Below, one piece after another: positions 40,918 to 50,744 of a stretch of DNA of 64,000 nucleotides. The stretch comes from Rhodovarius crocodyli (lineage in GTDB: Bacteria; Pseudomonadota; Alphaproteobacteria; Acetobacterales; Acetobacteraceae). The stretch covers positions 1-64,000 of the forward strand of contig CAMDJV010000017.1 of NCBI GenBank assembly GCA_945901085.1, written 5' to 3'. The notes beneath the pieces are model-generated. The model worked only from the letters and a program-made list of their open reading frames with translations, ran no database searches and was not told the origin of the DNA. Position 1 is the first letter of the stretch, and every line of letters begins with the position of its first letter. Made by a program: the position numbers and the translations under genes.

Positions 40918-41988
40918 TCACGCCCGGCTGACGGCCTCTGCCAGTGCCCGGCCCACATCCACCGTGCCGGCATTGCCGCCCATATCGCGCGTGCGCGGGC
41001 CACCCTCGGCCAGATGCACCTCGATGCAGCGCACGATGGCATCGGCCGCCTCCTTCTCGCCCAGATGCTCGAGCATCATGGCACCCGACCAGATCTGGCC
41101 GATGGGGTTGCAGATCCATTTGCCCGCAATATCCGGCGCCGAGCCATGCACCGGCTCGAACATGGAGGGAAAGAGCTTCTCCGGGTTGATATTGGCCGAG
41201 GGCGCAATGCCAATGGAGCCCGCCACTGCCGGCCCCAGATCAGACAAAATATCACCGAACAGGTTGGAGCCCACCACCACATCGAACCAATCCGGATGCT
41301 GCACGAAATGCGCGCAGAGGATGTCGATATGGAACTGGTCGGTGGTAACCCCCGGATAGCTCTTCGCCATCTCGGCAAAACGCTCATCCCAATAGGGCAT
41401 GGTGAAGGTGATGCCGTTGGATTTGGTCGCCGAGGTCAGCTTCTTGCGCGGCCGGGTCATCGCCAGTTCGAAGGCGAATTTGATGATCCTATCCGTGCCC
41501 ACCCGGGTGAGGATGGATTGCTGCGAGACAAATTCGCGCTCCGTGCCGGGGAACATCCGGCCACCGACGGAGGAGTATTCGCCCTCGGTATTCTCGCGCA
41601 CCACATAGAAGTCGATATCAGCCGGGGTGCGGCCGGCCAGCGGCGTGCGGGCGCCGGGCATCAGCTTGCAGGGGCGCAGATTCACATATTGGTCGAAGCC
41701 GCGGCGGATGGGGATGAGCAGCCCCCAGAGCGAGACATGGTCCGGCACGCCCGGCCAACCCACGGCGCCCAGGAACACGCTGTCGGATTTCGCCAGCTGG
41801 TCCAGCCCGTCATCGGGCATCATCTTGCCGGTCTGGGCATAGGTCTCGCAGGACCAATCGTAATGGGTCAGCTCCAGATCAAAGCCGAAGCGGCGGGCGG
41901 CGGCATCGAGCACGCGCAGCCCCTCGGGCGTGGTTTCCTTGCCGATACCATCGCCTGGGATGACGGCGATGTGGTGCTTGCGGGTCAT
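40918..41988 (-). CDS. tartrate dehydrogenase / D-malate dehydrogenase
   Basis: A 356-residue decarboxylating dehydrogenase of the isocitrate/isopropylmalate family. The nucleotide region HIAVIPGDGIGKE opens the protein; the substrate motif NLRPCKL near residue 106, the tyrosine in VVRENTEGEYSS near 135, and the C-terminal GSNLFGDILSDLGP and FEPVHGSAPDIAGK match TtuC/DmlA. It oxidises tartrate or D-malate with NAD+ and Mn2+. The ATG at 41,988 is preceded by GGAGGAAGCGCC. It stands alone; an adjacent solute-binding-protein remnant may mark a lost uptake system. Confidence 0.9.
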   Translation of the reverse strand: MTRKHHIAVIPGDGIGKETTPEGLRVLDAAARRFGFDLELTHYDWSCETYAQTGKMMPDDGLDQLAKSDSVFLGAVGWPGVPDHVSLWGLLIPIRRGFDQYVNLRPCKLMPGARTPLAGRTPADIDFYVVRENTEGEYSSVGGRMFPGTEREFVSQQSILTRVGTDRIIKFAFELAMTRPRKKLTSATKSNGITFTMPYWDERFAEMAKSYPGVTTDQFHIDILCAHFVQHPDWFDVVVGSNLFGDILSDLGPAVAGSIGIAPSANINPEKLFPSMFEPVHGSAPDIAGKWICNPIGQIWSGAMMLEHLGEKEAADAIVRCIEVHLAEGGPRTRDMGGNAGTVDVGRALAEAVSRA

Positions 41989-42014
41989 GGCGCTTCCTCC
42001 TGAATGATTCCCGG

Positions 42015-42869
42015 TTACGCCGGGTGCCGCCTTCCGGCAAGCCGCTGCACCACCAGCAGCGCTGGCAATATCAGCGCAATGAGCATCACCGCGAGCGCTG
42101 GGCGCGGCGCCAGATCGAGGTTGAAATTCGCCATGAAGATCCGCCCGGCGGGCAGCTTCGTGGCATTGGCATACCACAGATATTCCAGCCCCGCCGTGGC
42201 GAAGCCCACCAGTAGCGCTGCCCCCGCCAGCAGCCAAACCCCCAGCGCCAGCGGCTTGGGCAGCAGCCGCCAAACCACCAGCCAGAGCAGCAGCCCCGCC
42301 ATTACCAGCGGCTCGGAGGCATTGCTCTTGGCCTGGATCATCGCATGCAGCACCGCCAGCACGGCGAGCGGAAAGACAATGCGATGCAGCCGCTTCCAGC
42401 CCCGGCCGAGATAGCGCACCCAGCCATCGGTTGAGGTCAGCCCCAGCAGCAGCAGCCCCAGCACCGCCACGAAGCCGATGGTCAGATAAAACCGCCGGCT
42501 GATCTCCTCGACGATCTTGCCCAGCATACCATCCTGATCGACCACATACAGCGCCACATGCAGCCCCACCCAGCCCAACGCGCCCAAGCCCAGCATGCGC
42601 CGCAGTTGAAAAAGCCGCGGCCATTCCAGCACCCGCCCCATGGGCGTGATGGCCAGGCTGATCAGCAGAAAGCGCAGCGCCCAGCGGCCGGTGAAATCGG
42701 TGATCTCCTCCAGATCGCCCAATTCATCATGCAGCCAGTCCCATATCGGCCAGAGCATGGGCAGCAGCATGGCCGCCAAGGCGGCGATGCGCAGTCGGCT
42801 CAGCCGGCCGCGCCCATCCCGCCAGGGAATAAAAAATCCACGATCGGGCAAGACTGAGTTGAGCGGCAT
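42015..42869 (-). CDS. msrQ: MsrQ-type heme-binding membrane subunit
   Basis: A 284-residue ferric-reductase-like membrane protein. Six or so hydrophobic segments are present, with [18 protein letters not shown] (about residues 70-87), a conserved histidine in [11 protein letters not shown] and another in [16 protein letters not shown] that would bind heme. MsrQ delivers electrons from the quinone pool or flavin to the periplasmic methionine sulfoxide reductase MsrP. The ATG at 42,869 is chosen because the upstream frame is not convincing. Unusually, no msrP gene is adjacent; MsrP may be encoded elsewhere or the protein serves another partner. Confidence 0.82.
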   Translation of the reverse strand: MPLNSVLPDRGFFIPWRDGRGRLSRLRIAALAAMLLPMLWPIWDWLHDELGDLEEITDFTGRWALRFLLISLAITPMGRVLEWPRLFQLRRMLGLGALGWVGLHVALYVVDQDGMLGKIVEEISRRFYLTIGFVAVLGLLLLGLTSTDGWVRYLGRGWKRLHRIVFPLAVLAVLHAMIQAKSNASEPLVMAGLLLWLVVWRLLPKPLALGVWLLAGAALLVGFATAGLEYLWYANATKLPAGRIFMANFNLDLAPRPALAVMLIALILPALLVVQRLAGRRHPA

Positions 42870-42879
42870 GCCCAGCACT

Positions 42880-43791
42880 TCAGGCCCAGCCGCGGCGCAG
42901 GATTTCCCCCGCGACCCGCCCGGTTTCATCCAGCGCAGCACGCGGGGGCGGCGCCGCCCCGCCGAGTGGCGCTGCCAGCCCCGCAGCAATCAGCCCCCCC
43001 GCCAGGGCGCGATGGCGCGGCCCCACCCCCTCAAGGCCGGCGATGAAGAGCGGGCTCGTGGTCATCAGCGCCTCCGAGAGCATCGAAATCGAATCCGCCG
43101 TCACCACCAACCTATCAGCCAGCGCCAGAATGGCGGTGTAGGGGTTGGGGCCGGCGGCACCCCAGCGATACAGATGGTGCGGCATGGGCGCCAATGCATC
43201 CGCCAGCGCGACCGAAGCCGCATCGCCGGTGCGGCGCGAGGTGGTGGCAATCACGCTGCCACCCAGCCCTGCCACCATGGCGCCAATCGCCGCAGCCTGC
43301 TCCGGGTGCATGCCCATGCCCCGCACCGGCCCGCCCAGCAGCAGCCCGGTGATGGGGCGCGGCAGCCGGGCGAGCTCCGCAAACCCCGCCGCCGCGCCCG
43401 CCATCGCCGCCGGGGTAAGGCGATGCGCCGCCCCCTGGATGAGCATGATGTTGTCGGCCGCGCTCGGCCGGTCATGCCGGCCGATCACCAACAGGTCGAA
43501 ATCCGCCGCCCCCAGGCCCGGGCGCATGGCATGCACATTGCGCGCGCCTCGCGCCCGCAGCCAGCGCGACACCGGCGCCGCCCGCCGCCCCGCCGAGATC
43601 ACCAGCGCCGGCCAGGGTGGCTGAAAGGCCGAGCGATCAGCCAGCCCCGCCAGGCTCGGCCAAGGCCAGGGCAGCCCCGCCCAACGCCCGAAGCGCAGCG
43701 GCACGCGGCGAAACGGCCGTTCCAGCCGCTCGGCAATGCCCAGCGCCTGCGCCGCCGTGCCGGCCCGTGGGTCTTCCAGCACCCAGATCAT
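42880..43791 (-). CDS. ELM1/GtrOC1 family protein (predicted glycosyltransferase-like)
   Basis: A 303-residue protein of the ELM1 (DUF1022) family, which is related to GT-B glycosyltransferases. [21 protein letters not shown] begins the protein, [15 protein letters not shown] follows near residue 68, and [16 protein letters not shown] near 235 is the typical nucleotide-sugar-like site. Bacterial members are thought to act in envelope biosynthesis, but no reaction is established. It starts divergently from pyrE and ends 10 bp before the msrQ start, so it is probably co-transcribed with msrQ. Confidence 0.85.
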   Translation of the reverse strand: MIWVLEDPRAGTAAQALGIAERLERPFRRVPLRFGRWAGLPWPWPSLAGLADRSAFQPPWPALVISAGRRAAPVSRWLRARGARNVHAMRPGLGAADFDLLVIGRHDRPSAADNIMLIQGAAHRLTPAAMAGAAAGFAELARLPRPITGLLLGGPVRGMGMHPEQAAAIGAMVAGLGGSVIATTSRRTGDAASVALADALAPMPHHLYRWGAAGPNPYTAILALADRLVVTADSISMLSEALMTTSPLFIAGLEGVGPRHRALAGGLIAAGLAAPLGGAAPPPRAALDETGRVAGEILRRGWA

Positions 43792-43842
43792 GGACGCGCC
43801 AGAGCCCGCGCGTTAATCCTGCTCCAGCACGGAGACCATTTG

Positions 43843-44568
43843 ATGACCACGCAACACGCCTCTGACTGGGACCGCGACGCAGCCTTGACCACGGCGCGCA
43901 TCCTGCTGGAAATCAAGGCGGTCAATTTCCGCCCTGAGGAACCCTACACCTTCACCGCTGGCTGGAAGAGCCCGGTCTATATCGATTGCCGCAAGATCAT
44001 CTATTACCCCCGGGCGCGCGCCCGGATTTGTGACCTCGGCGCCGAGAAGATCGGCCGCCATGTCGGCTATGAGACCATCGAATGCGTGGCCGGCGGCGAG
44101 ACCGCGGGCATACCCTTCGCCGCCTGGATGGCGGATAGAATGATGGCGCCCATGGCCTATGTCCGCAAAAAGCCCAAAGGCTTTGGCCGCAACGCGCAGA
44201 TCGAGGGCGATGTGCCGGTCGGCAAGCAGACCTTGCTGGTCGAGGACCTCACCACCGATGGTGGCAGCAAGATCCAATTCGCCAATGCGCTGCGCGAGGC
44301 CGGGGCGATTTGCGACCACACTTTTGTGGTGTTCTTCTACGGCGTCTTCCCCGGCAGCTTCGAGGATATGAAGGGCATGGGGCTGCAACTGCATCACCTC
44401 TGCACCTGGTGGGATGTGCTCGAGGTCTGCAAGGAGCGGCCGTATTTCGAGGAGAGCGCGCTCAAGGAAGTGCGCAAATTCCTGGAAAACCCGGTGGCAT
44501 GGAGTGCGGCGCGCGGCGGCGTGGCAAGCCGGGAAGAGGCGCGGGCCTATAAGGCAGCCAAGGGCTGA
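43843..44568 (+). CDS. pyrE: orotate phosphoribosyltransferase
   Basis: A 241-residue enzyme that joins orotate and PRPP to give orotidine 5'-phosphate in pyrimidine synthesis. It contains [12 protein letters not shown] near residue 46, the [14 protein letters not shown] lysine loop near 108 and the PRPP-binding signature [13 protein letters not shown] near 132-144. The ATG at 43,843 is normal for the family. Its stop overlaps the start of the binding protein gene (TGATG), so the transporter genes that follow depend on its transcript. Catalytic residues are intact. Confidence 0.92.
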   Translation: MTTQHASDWDRDAALTTARILLEIKAVNFRPEEPYTFTAGWKSPVYIDCRKIIYYPRARARICDLGAEKIGRHVGYETIECVAGGETAGIPFAAWMADRMMAPMAYVRKKPKGFGRNAQIEGDVPVGKQTLLVEDLTTDGGSKIQFANALREAGAICDHTFVVFFYGVFPGSFEDMKGMGLQLHHLCTWWDVLEVCKERPYFEESALKEVRKFLENPVAWSAARGGVASREEARAYKAAKG

Positions 44569-46214
44569 TGCGCGCCCTCGTCGCGGCGCTGCTGGCCCTG
44601 GGCTTTGCCGCCGCGGCGCAACCGCGTGATGTGCTCACCATCGGCATCACCCAATACCCCTCCACGCTGCATCCCAATATCGAGAATATGGCGGCCAAGT
44701 CCTATGTGCTGGGCTTCACCCGCCGGCCGATGAATGCCCGCGATGCCGATTGGGCCTTGGTCTGCCTGCTGTGTGAGACGCTGCCCAGCCTTGAGAATGG
44801 CCAGGCCGCGCGCGAGACCACGCCCGATGGCCGGCCGGGCATTCGCGTCACGCTGCGCCTGCGCGAAGGGCTGCGCTGGGGCGACAATACCCCCATCACG
44901 GCAGATGATCTGCGCTTCGCCTGGGAGGCAGGGCGGGACCCTGCCACCGGGTTCGGCCCCGCCGAATTCTATCGCAGCGCCTATGAGCTGATCGTGGTGG
45001 ACCCGCGCACCGTTACGCTGCGCTTTGACCGGCTGACCTTTGATTTCGCCGCGATGGGCGATTTCCAGCCACTGCCCGCGCATATCGAGCGGCCGATCTG
45101 GCAGGCCGACCCGCGCGCCTATCGCACCCGCACGCAATACGACACCAACCCGGCCAATCCAGGCCTGTGGTCGGGGCCCTATCGTGTGGCCTCGGTGCAG
45201 CCCGGCTCGGGGGTGAATCTGGAGCGCAACCCGGGCTGGAATGGCGCCACGCCCGCCTTCCGCAGCATTCGCATCCGCACGGTGGAAAACACCACGGCGC
45301 TGGAGGCGCAACTGCTTTCGGGCCAGCTCGATATGATCGCGGGGGAGTTGGGTTTGCCGGTGGAACAGGCCGCCGCCCTGCAGCGGCGCGCCCCCAGCCG
45401 CTTTCGCTTCGAATTCCGACCCGGGCTGATCTACGAGCATATCGATACCAATCTCGACAATCCGATCCTGGCCGATCGCCGGCTGCGCCAGGCCTTGCTT
45501 TTGGCGCTGGATCGCCCGCGCATCGTGGCCCAGCTCTTCGAGGGGCGGCAGACGGTGGCGCATGGGCTGGTGAACCCGCTGGACGCGATGGCGGACCCCG
45601 ATATCCGGCAATATCCCTATGACCCCGCCCGGGCGGTGGCGCTGCTGGAGGAGGCGGGCTGGCGGCTGGCGCCCGATGGCATCCGCCGCAACGCGGCGGG
45701 CGAGCGGCTCTCGCTCGAACTCATGACCACCGCTGGCAACCGCTCCCGCGAGCAGGTGCAGCAGGTGCTGGCGGCGATGTGGCGCGCGGTGGGGGTTGAG
45801 GCTCGGATTCGAAACGAACCACCACGGGTGTTCTTTGCTGAGACCCTGTCGCGCCGGCGGCATCAGGCGCTCGCCATGTTTGCCTGGATTTCCTCGCCGG
45901 AGAATGTGCCGCGCGCCTCGCTGCATAGCGATGAAATCCCCCGCGCCGAGCGCAATTTCTCTGGGCAAAACTATCCAGGTTTCCGCCATGCCGAGATGAA
46001 TGCGCTGCTGGAAGCCCTGCCCATCGAACTCGACCCGGCCGCAAGGCGGCCGCTGTGGAACCGGCTGCAGGCGATTTATGCCGAGGAACTGCCCTCGCTG
46101 CCGCTGTGGTTCCGTCAGGATGCCCATATCTGGCCGGCCTGGCTGGAGGGGGTGCGGCCCACCGGGCATCTTAGCCCTTCCAGCCTCTGGGTGGAGCAGT
46201 GGCGGGTGCGATGA
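44568..46214 (+). CDS. peptide/dipeptide ABC transporter substrate-binding protein (SBP family 5)
   Basis: A 548-residue periplasmic binding protein of family 5. A signal peptide is clear ([18 protein letters not shown], cleavage after the alanines). Motifs of the family include TLRLREGLRWGDNTPITADDLRFAWE near 100-125 (in two parts, LRWGDNTPIT and DDLRFAWE), LRQALLLALDR and YDPARAVALLEEAGW. It binds oligopeptides or similar ligands for the two permeases that follow. Translationally coupled to pyrE. No ATPase gene follows, so the transporter must borrow one. Confidence 0.88.
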   Translation: MRALVAALLALGFAAAAQPRDVLTIGITQYPSTLHPNIENMAAKSYVLGFTRRPMNARDADWALVCLLCETLPSLENGQAARETTPDGRPGIRVTLRLREGLRWGDNTPITADDLRFAWEAGRDPATGFGPAEFYRSAYELIVVDPRTVTLRFDRLTFDFAAMGDFQPLPAHIERPIWQADPRAYRTRTQYDTNPANPGLWSGPYRVASVQPGSGVNLERNPGWNGATPAFRSIRIRTVENTTALEAQLLSGQLDMIAGELGLPVEQAAALQRRAPSRFRFEFRPGLIYEHIDTNLDNPILADRRLRQALLLALDRPRIVAQLFEGRQTVAHGLVNPLDAMADPDIRQYPYDPARAVALLEEAGWRLAPDGIRRNAAGERLSLELMTTAGNRSREQVQQVLAAMWRAVGVEARIRNEPPRVFFAETLSRRRHQALAMFAWISSPENVPRASLHSDEIPRAERNFSGQNYPGFRHAEMNALLEALPIELDPAARRPLWNRLQAIYAEELPSLPLWFRQDAHIWPAWLEGVRPTGHLSPSSLWVEQWRVR

Positions 46215-47134
46215 GGCTTTCCGCCCGGTTGGTGCAGATATTGGTCACAGCGGCGGCATTGTCCTTCGTGTTCTATATGCTGCTGGGCCTGATGCCGGGC
46301 GACCCGATTGACCTTGCCATCATGGCCGACCCACGGCTGACGGCGGAGGATGCGGCCAGGCTGCGGGCCTTGCATGGGCTCGACCAACCCTTGCTCGGCC
46401 GATACCTCGCCTGGGCCGCGGCGGTGCTGCGGGGGGATTTTGGTTTCTCCCGCCTCTTTGCCCAGCCGGTGGCGGCGCTGCTCTGGCCGGCGCTGCTCTC
46501 CACCCTGGTGCTGCTGGGCTGGGCGGTGGGGCTGGCGGCTTGCCTGGGGGTGGGGTTGGGGGTGCTGGCGGCGCTGCGGCCGCGGCTCTCGCCCGCGGTG
46601 CAGGGGCTGGCGCTGCTGGCCCAGGCGATGCCGGGGTTTTGGTTGGGCATCATGCTGATCATCCTCTTTGCCGTGTGGTTGGGGTGGTTGCCGGCGGGCG
46701 GCGCGGCGGAGGAAGGGCAGGGCGATTGGCGGTTCCTGCTGCTGCCGGTGGCGACGCTGGGCTTTGGCCAGATGGCAGCCTATGCACGGCATGCTGCGGC
46801 GGCGATGCAGGGGGCGCTGGGCGAGCCATGGATACGCTCGGCGCGGGCGCGGGGGGCTTCGGAGATGCAGGTGGCTTTTGGCCATGCCTTGCCCAATGCC
46901 GCCGTGCCGCTGCTGGTGCTGCTGGGGCTGGATGCCGGGGCGCTGGTCTCAGGGGCGGTGATCACCGAGACCCTTTTTGCCCGGCCCGGCATGGGCAAGC
47001 TGATCTTCGATGCCATCATGGGCAATGATTATAATCTGGCCCTGCTGGCGCTGCTGGTGGTGGCGGTGGTGACCATGCTGGGCTCGCTGGCGGCGGATCT
47101 GGCGCAGCGGGGCTTGGACCCGAGGCTGCGATGA
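46211..47134 (+). CDS. DppB-type ABC transporter permease
   Basis: A 307-residue inner-membrane permease. The opening with signal-like TM1, then FVFYMLLGLMPGDPIDL, RYLAWAAAVLRGDFGFS and the EAA-type loop GEPWIRSARARGASEMQVAFGHALPN (near 215-240, in parts) match DppB/OppB. Six membrane segments are seen. The start is the ATG at 46,211 overlapping the previous stop. It pairs with the DppC-like permease encoded next. Confidence 0.9.
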   Translation: MRLSARLVQILVTAAALSFVFYMLLGLMPGDPIDLAIMADPRLTAEDAARLRALHGLDQPLLGRYLAWAAAVLRGDFGFSRLFAQPVAALLWPALLSTLVLLGWAVGLAACLGVGLGVLAALRPRLSPAVQGLALLAQAMPGFWLGIMLIILFAVWLGWLPAGGAAEEGQGDWRFLLLPVATLGFGQMAAYARHAAAAMQGALGEPWIRSARARGASEMQVAFGHALPNAAVPLLVLLGLDAGALVSGAVITETLFARPGMGKLIFDAIMGNDYNLALLALLVVAVVTMLGSLAADLAQRGLDPRLR

Positions 47135-47937
47135 AGCTCTATGCCGGGCTGGCCATTCTGGGTGGCATGGCGGCGCTGGCCCTGCTGGCACCGGGGCTTA
47201 TGGGGCATGACCCTTTCCTGCCGGACCTGTTCAACCGCTATGCCGCCCCCTCGGCCGCGCATTGGCTGGGCACGGATGATCTGGGGCGGGATGTGTTGCT
47301 GCGGCTGCTGCATGGGGCGCGGGTTTCGCTGGCGGTGGGGCTGGGGGCGGCGCTGATGGCCTTGCTGGTGGGGGGGCTGGCCGGGCTGCTGGCGGCCTGG
47401 GCCGGGGGGGTGACGGATGCGGTGATCATGCGCCTGGCCGATGCTTTGCTGGCGCTGCCGGCGCTGCCCTTGCTGGTGGTGCTCTCGGCACTTGATCCCG
47501 CGATGATCGGGCTGCCGCGGGGGGAGGCGGGGGCGGATATTCTGCGCATTGCCACCATTCTGGCGGCTTTTGGCTGGGTGGGGGTGGCGAGGCTGGCGCG
47601 CTCGGCCGCGCTGTCGGTGTTGGCCGCGGATTTTTGTCGGGCGGCGCGGGCCTTGGGTGTGTCTGAATTCCGGCTGTTGTGGCGGCATGTGCTGCCGCAG
47701 CTGGTGACACCTTTGGCAGTGGCGACGGCGCTGGCGGTGGGCGGCGCCATTCTGGCCGAGAGCGCGCTCAGCTTTCTGGGCCTGGGCATTGCGCCGCCGG
47801 CGGCGAGCTGGGGCAATATGCTGGCCAATGCGCAGGAGGCGGTGTTTGTGGCGCCCCTGGTGGCGCTCTGGCCGGGGCTGGCGATTTTGCTGGCGGTGGC
47901 GGGGTGTTCGCTGGTGGCGGATGGGTTGCGGCGGTGA
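47131..47937 (+). CDS. DppC-type ABC transporter permease
   Basis: A 268-residue inner-membrane permease. HWLGTDDLGRDVLLRLLHGARVSLAVG near residue 45 is the DppC/OppC hallmark, and the EAA loop is CRAARALGVSEFRLLWRHVLPQ near 172-193. It starts with the ATG overlapping the previous stop. It is the last gene of the pyrE-transporter unit; transcription ends near the hairpin at 48,124-48,153. DppD/DppF-type ATPases are missing downstream. Confidence 0.9.
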   Translation: MKLYAGLAILGGMAALALLAPGLMGHDPFLPDLFNRYAAPSAAHWLGTDDLGRDVLLRLLHGARVSLAVGLGAALMALLVGGLAGLLAAWAGGVTDAVIMRLADALLALPALPLLVVLSALDPAMIGLPRGEAGADILRIATILAAFGWVGVARLARSAALSVLAADFCRAARALGVSEFRLLWRHVLPQLVTPLAVATALAVGGAILAESALSFLGLGIAPPAASWGNMLANAQEAVFVAPLVALWPGLAILLAVAGCSLVADGLRR

Positions 47938-48123
47938 CTGGCGCGGTTACTGAAAACATTGAAAAATTGCGCTGTTCGCGCGAAATGGTGGTATTCGGAC
48001 AAATTGGTTTGCAACCCGGGCGGCGGGCGTATTGCCGCCCTTTTGGGCGGGCGGACAGATGCGATTGTCGAAACAGCAATCGCCGAATATAGGATTTTAT
48101 TCTAAATATTGCAAGGCTGATCT

Positions 48124-48153
48124 GGCCTGCCCCGCCTGATGGCGGGGCAGGCC
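48124..48153. terminator. perfect 13-bp hairpin between convergent genes
   Basis: Arms GGCCTGCCCCGCC and GGCGGGGCAGGCC around TGAT. It lies between the convergent permease and RTX-PhoX genes, 10 bp after the latter's stop, and may terminate both. There is no long T run. The remainder of the gap 47,938-48,163 contains no gene. Confidence 0.7.
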
Positions 48154-48163
48154 TTAACGCCTA

Positions 48164-50365
48164 TCAGCCGAAGAAGATGTAGTCCGTGCCGAACTGAATG
48201 CTCGGCAGCTGGGCCTGGGTCAGGCCGTTGAAGGTCACCGAAGTGTCGACCAGGCCATTGCCGTCGAGGTCGGCATTGAGTGTCACGCCCTTGAAGCCGG
48301 TGGCACCATCACTCGCCACCCAGTTGAACTTGCTCACATTCGGCTTGTAGCCCCAGATGGTCAGGGTTTCGCCGGCCGAGAAATCGGTGATGGTGGACCA
48401 GGTGTTGCTGGTGGCGGCAGCGCGGCCATCGACGAAGAACTTATCGGTGCCAGCGCCGCCGGTGATGAAGTTGGAGCCCAGCCCGCCATCGATCACATCA
48501 TTGCCGCCAGCGCCATTGATGCCATCGTTACCGGCGCCAGCATTGACGAAATCGGCCTTTTCAGTGCCGAGCACGGTATCGGCGAAGGCGCCACCGAGGA
48601 ACTGGTTCACGAGGCCCGAGACCGGACCGGTATAGGCATCGGCCACGGCGTAGAGGTTCTTGCCAGCGATATTGGCGTAGATCAGGCCATTATCGCTTGC
48701 GCTGCCTTGCAGGGAGGTGACGCTCACCGCCGCTGCAGTGCCGAACTTAACCTGTTCGACATTGGTCAACTGATCCATGCCGTCGGCGCCCTTGATCAAC
48801 ATCACGCCGTCACGGAAGCCCATGCGATAGGCGGATTGGGCGCCGGAGAAGTTCGCCGTATCGGTGCCAGCGCCGCCATCGATCGTATCATTGCCGCCGC
48901 CGCCGGTGATGCTGTCATTATTCGCCAGGGCGTTGATGGTTTCGCCGACGAAGGTGCCGGAGATGGTATCAGCGGCGGCGCCGCCATTGAGCAGGGTGCT
49001 GATGGTCATCAGTTGCAGCTGGCCATCTTCGACCACTTCGGTCGAATTCGCACCGGGGAAGGTGTAATGCGCCTGCGAGGCGACGAGGTAGGCCTTGGTG
49101 GTGGCGCTGCCGAACATGTCGGTCACGTCGATCACGCCCGATGTCTCATCATCGATGGTGAAGGGCGCGGTGGCGGAGATGCCGGTATCGCCGAAGCGGG
49201 CGCTGTCGTGCCGGGCGATCTCGGTCAGAACGTCGGTGGACGGGTCGTAATGCCAGATTTTCGCCGCGGCGGCGAAGTTGCCCGGGTCCTCTTGCAGGAT
49301 CAGCGTGCCATCGGGCGAGACGGTGAGGTTGTCGAACATCACCTGGCCTTCGGTGCCATCCAGCAGTGCCTTGTAGGTGCCGCCCTTGCTGGGGTCGGTG
49401 GCGTCGACGAAGTCGAGCGCCCAGAGCCGCGAGGGTGTGGTGGTGGAGGCGGTGGTGGCGAAGTAGAAGCGGTTGGGGTTGATGGTGTCCCAGGCGCCAT
49501 CTTCCGGGCGGAGCCATTCGGTGACGCCGGCGGTGCCGCTTTCGGTCTGCAGCTCGGCGCCGGTGCGGTTGGTGGCGTTCTGCAGCGAGGCGAGGGTGAA
49601 GCTGCCGCTGAGTGGCGTGCCGCTGGCGGCCTCGGTGCGGAAATCGGCCTTGACGCCGTAGAGGCTGCCATTGGTCAGGCCGGCCTTGTCGAGGGTAGAG
49701 CCGGTGGACTGCTTGGTACCGACATACATGTAAACTTGGCCGGGGGTCGTGTCATCGGTCGACATGACCACCGTCTTAGCGCCGGTATAGGGGTTGGCCA
49801 TCACGTTTTCGAAGGAGAGATTGCCCAGCCGGGGCAGCTCATACATGCTGCCGGCATCGCTGCCGGTGATGATGACGGCCATGGGCCGACCCTCGGCGCC
49901 GCTCTCCTCGCCGGTGAGGAAGAGGCGGGACTGGGTGCCCAGGCCGGTGGCGGCGTCATAGAAGGCGGAGACGGGGGCGAGATCGGCCGAGCAGAAGCGC
50001 GACATCGCGACGGTCGAGAGGTCGTAGGTCTGGGTCGTGCTGTTCCAGAGATATTCCTTGCTAACGGCGTCCGAGCCCGAGACGACGCCCAGCGTTGCCT
50101 TGTCGACGATCAACTGGGAGACGTAGGCGCCCTTGGCGCCATGGTCGCGCACGACGCCGAGGGTTTCCCTCATCTCATGGGCAATCAGGACTGTGACGGT
50201 GCCATTGCCATTGTCGAAGGCGCCCATGCCGTCCATGACGCCGCCCAGGAGCCAAGCGGAGCCATCCGCCTTGGTGCCGGCGGTGTCGCCAGCCGAGAGG
50301 ATGGCGCGGAACTGGACGTTGGATTGGCTGGCGGTGAGATAGGGGGTTTTGGTGGCGTAGTACAA
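48164..50365 (-). CDS. PhoX-like (DUF839) protein with C-terminal RTX repeats
   Basis: A 733-residue secreted protein. Residues about 1-460 form a DUF839/PhoX-like beta-propeller (VLIAHEMRETLG, EDGAWDTINPNRFYFATT), and about 465-690 contain RTX glycine-rich calcium-binding repeats (NDSITGGGGNDTIDGGAGTD near 495 and GNDGINGAGGNDVIDGGLGS near 640). There is no N-terminal signal, so export by a type I system through the C-terminal RTX part is expected. PhoX phosphatases release phosphate from esters in the periplasm or outside. The start is a TTG at 50,365 with a strong GAGGAG seven bases upstream. It is the partner of a second, Tat-exported PhoX encoded upstream. Confidence 0.82.
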   Translation of the reverse strand: MYYATKTPYLTASQSNVQFRAILSAGDTAGTKADGSAWLLGGVMDGMGAFDNGNGTVTVLIAHEMRETLGVVRDHGAKGAYVSQLIVDKATLGVVSGSDAVSKEYLWNSTTQTYDLSTVAMSRFCSADLAPVSAFYDAATGLGTQSRLFLTGEESGAEGRPMAVIITGSDAGSMYELPRLGNLSFENVMANPYTGAKTVVMSTDDTTPGQVYMYVGTKQSTGSTLDKAGLTNGSLYGVKADFRTEAASGTPLSGSFTLASLQNATNRTGAELQTESGTAGVTEWLRPEDGAWDTINPNRFYFATTASTTTPSRLWALDFVDATDPSKGGTYKALLDGTEGQVMFDNLTVSPDGTLILQEDPGNFAAAAKIWHYDPSTDVLTEIARHDSARFGDTGISATAPFTIDDETSGVIDVTDMFGSATTKAYLVASQAHYTFPGANSTEVVEDGQLQLMTISTLLNGGAAADTISGTFVGETINALANNDSITGGGGNDTIDGGAGTDTANFSGAQSAYRMGFRDGVMLIKGADGMDQLTNVEQVKFGTAAAVSVTSLQGSASDNGLIYANIAGKNLYAVADAYTGPVSGLVNQFLGGAFADTVLGTEKADFVNAGAGNDGINGAGGNDVIDGGLGSNFITGGAGTDKFFVDGRAAATSNTWSTITDFSAGETLTIWGYKPNVSKFNWVASDGATGFKGVTLNADLDGNGLVDTSVTFNGLTQAQLPSIQFGTDYIFFG

Positions 50366-50744
50366 AATTGCTCTCCTCGATAACCGGTTGCGAAGCTATC
50401 GGTCGAGCCGTCCAAAGGGCTGCGGTGGCGCCGCGCCTTATCGCCGTGGATACAGTTCGATTTCAAAGCTTCGATCGGCGAACTTTTGACGCAATGAGGC
50501 GGTGGGTCTTTGTTAAAGCGGCGTCAGTTTGAGGAAATATTAATGACGGTTCAGCTATCTACAAGGTAAGATTTTTTCCCTACGGAGAGGAGTGGCGCAA
50601 ATTAATCAGTTTACTAATTTTTTTTATTTGATTTTATTGTTGATTTGCTGCCTTGAGTGTTGTCCAGCCTCAGCCAAAGAAGATGTGGCTGGGGCAATGC
50701 AGGGCGGCCTGGATTGGCCGCCCGAAGCTTTGTGTGCCCGACTT
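50366..50744. other. 379-bp AT-rich gap between two PhoX genes
   Basis: No gene is seen. It holds a T-rich block near 50,620-50,645, a hairpin with arms GGGCGGCC/GGCCGCCC at 50,702-50,723 after the upstream gene's stop, and the TTG-start promoter region of the RTX gene. A CCGTCAT half-site of the Pho box type was noticed but has no good second half. Confidence 0.5.

Noticed and set aside
40685-41119. A full 144-codon gene ending at 40,685
   Set aside because: Its first two thirds are in the shadow of the dehydrogenase gene; only the C-terminal part has a recognisable pattern, so it is treated as a remnant.
50500-50580. Pho box upstream of the RTX-PhoX gene
   Set aside because: Only one CCGTCAT-like half-site is present; the second half at the required spacing does not fit.
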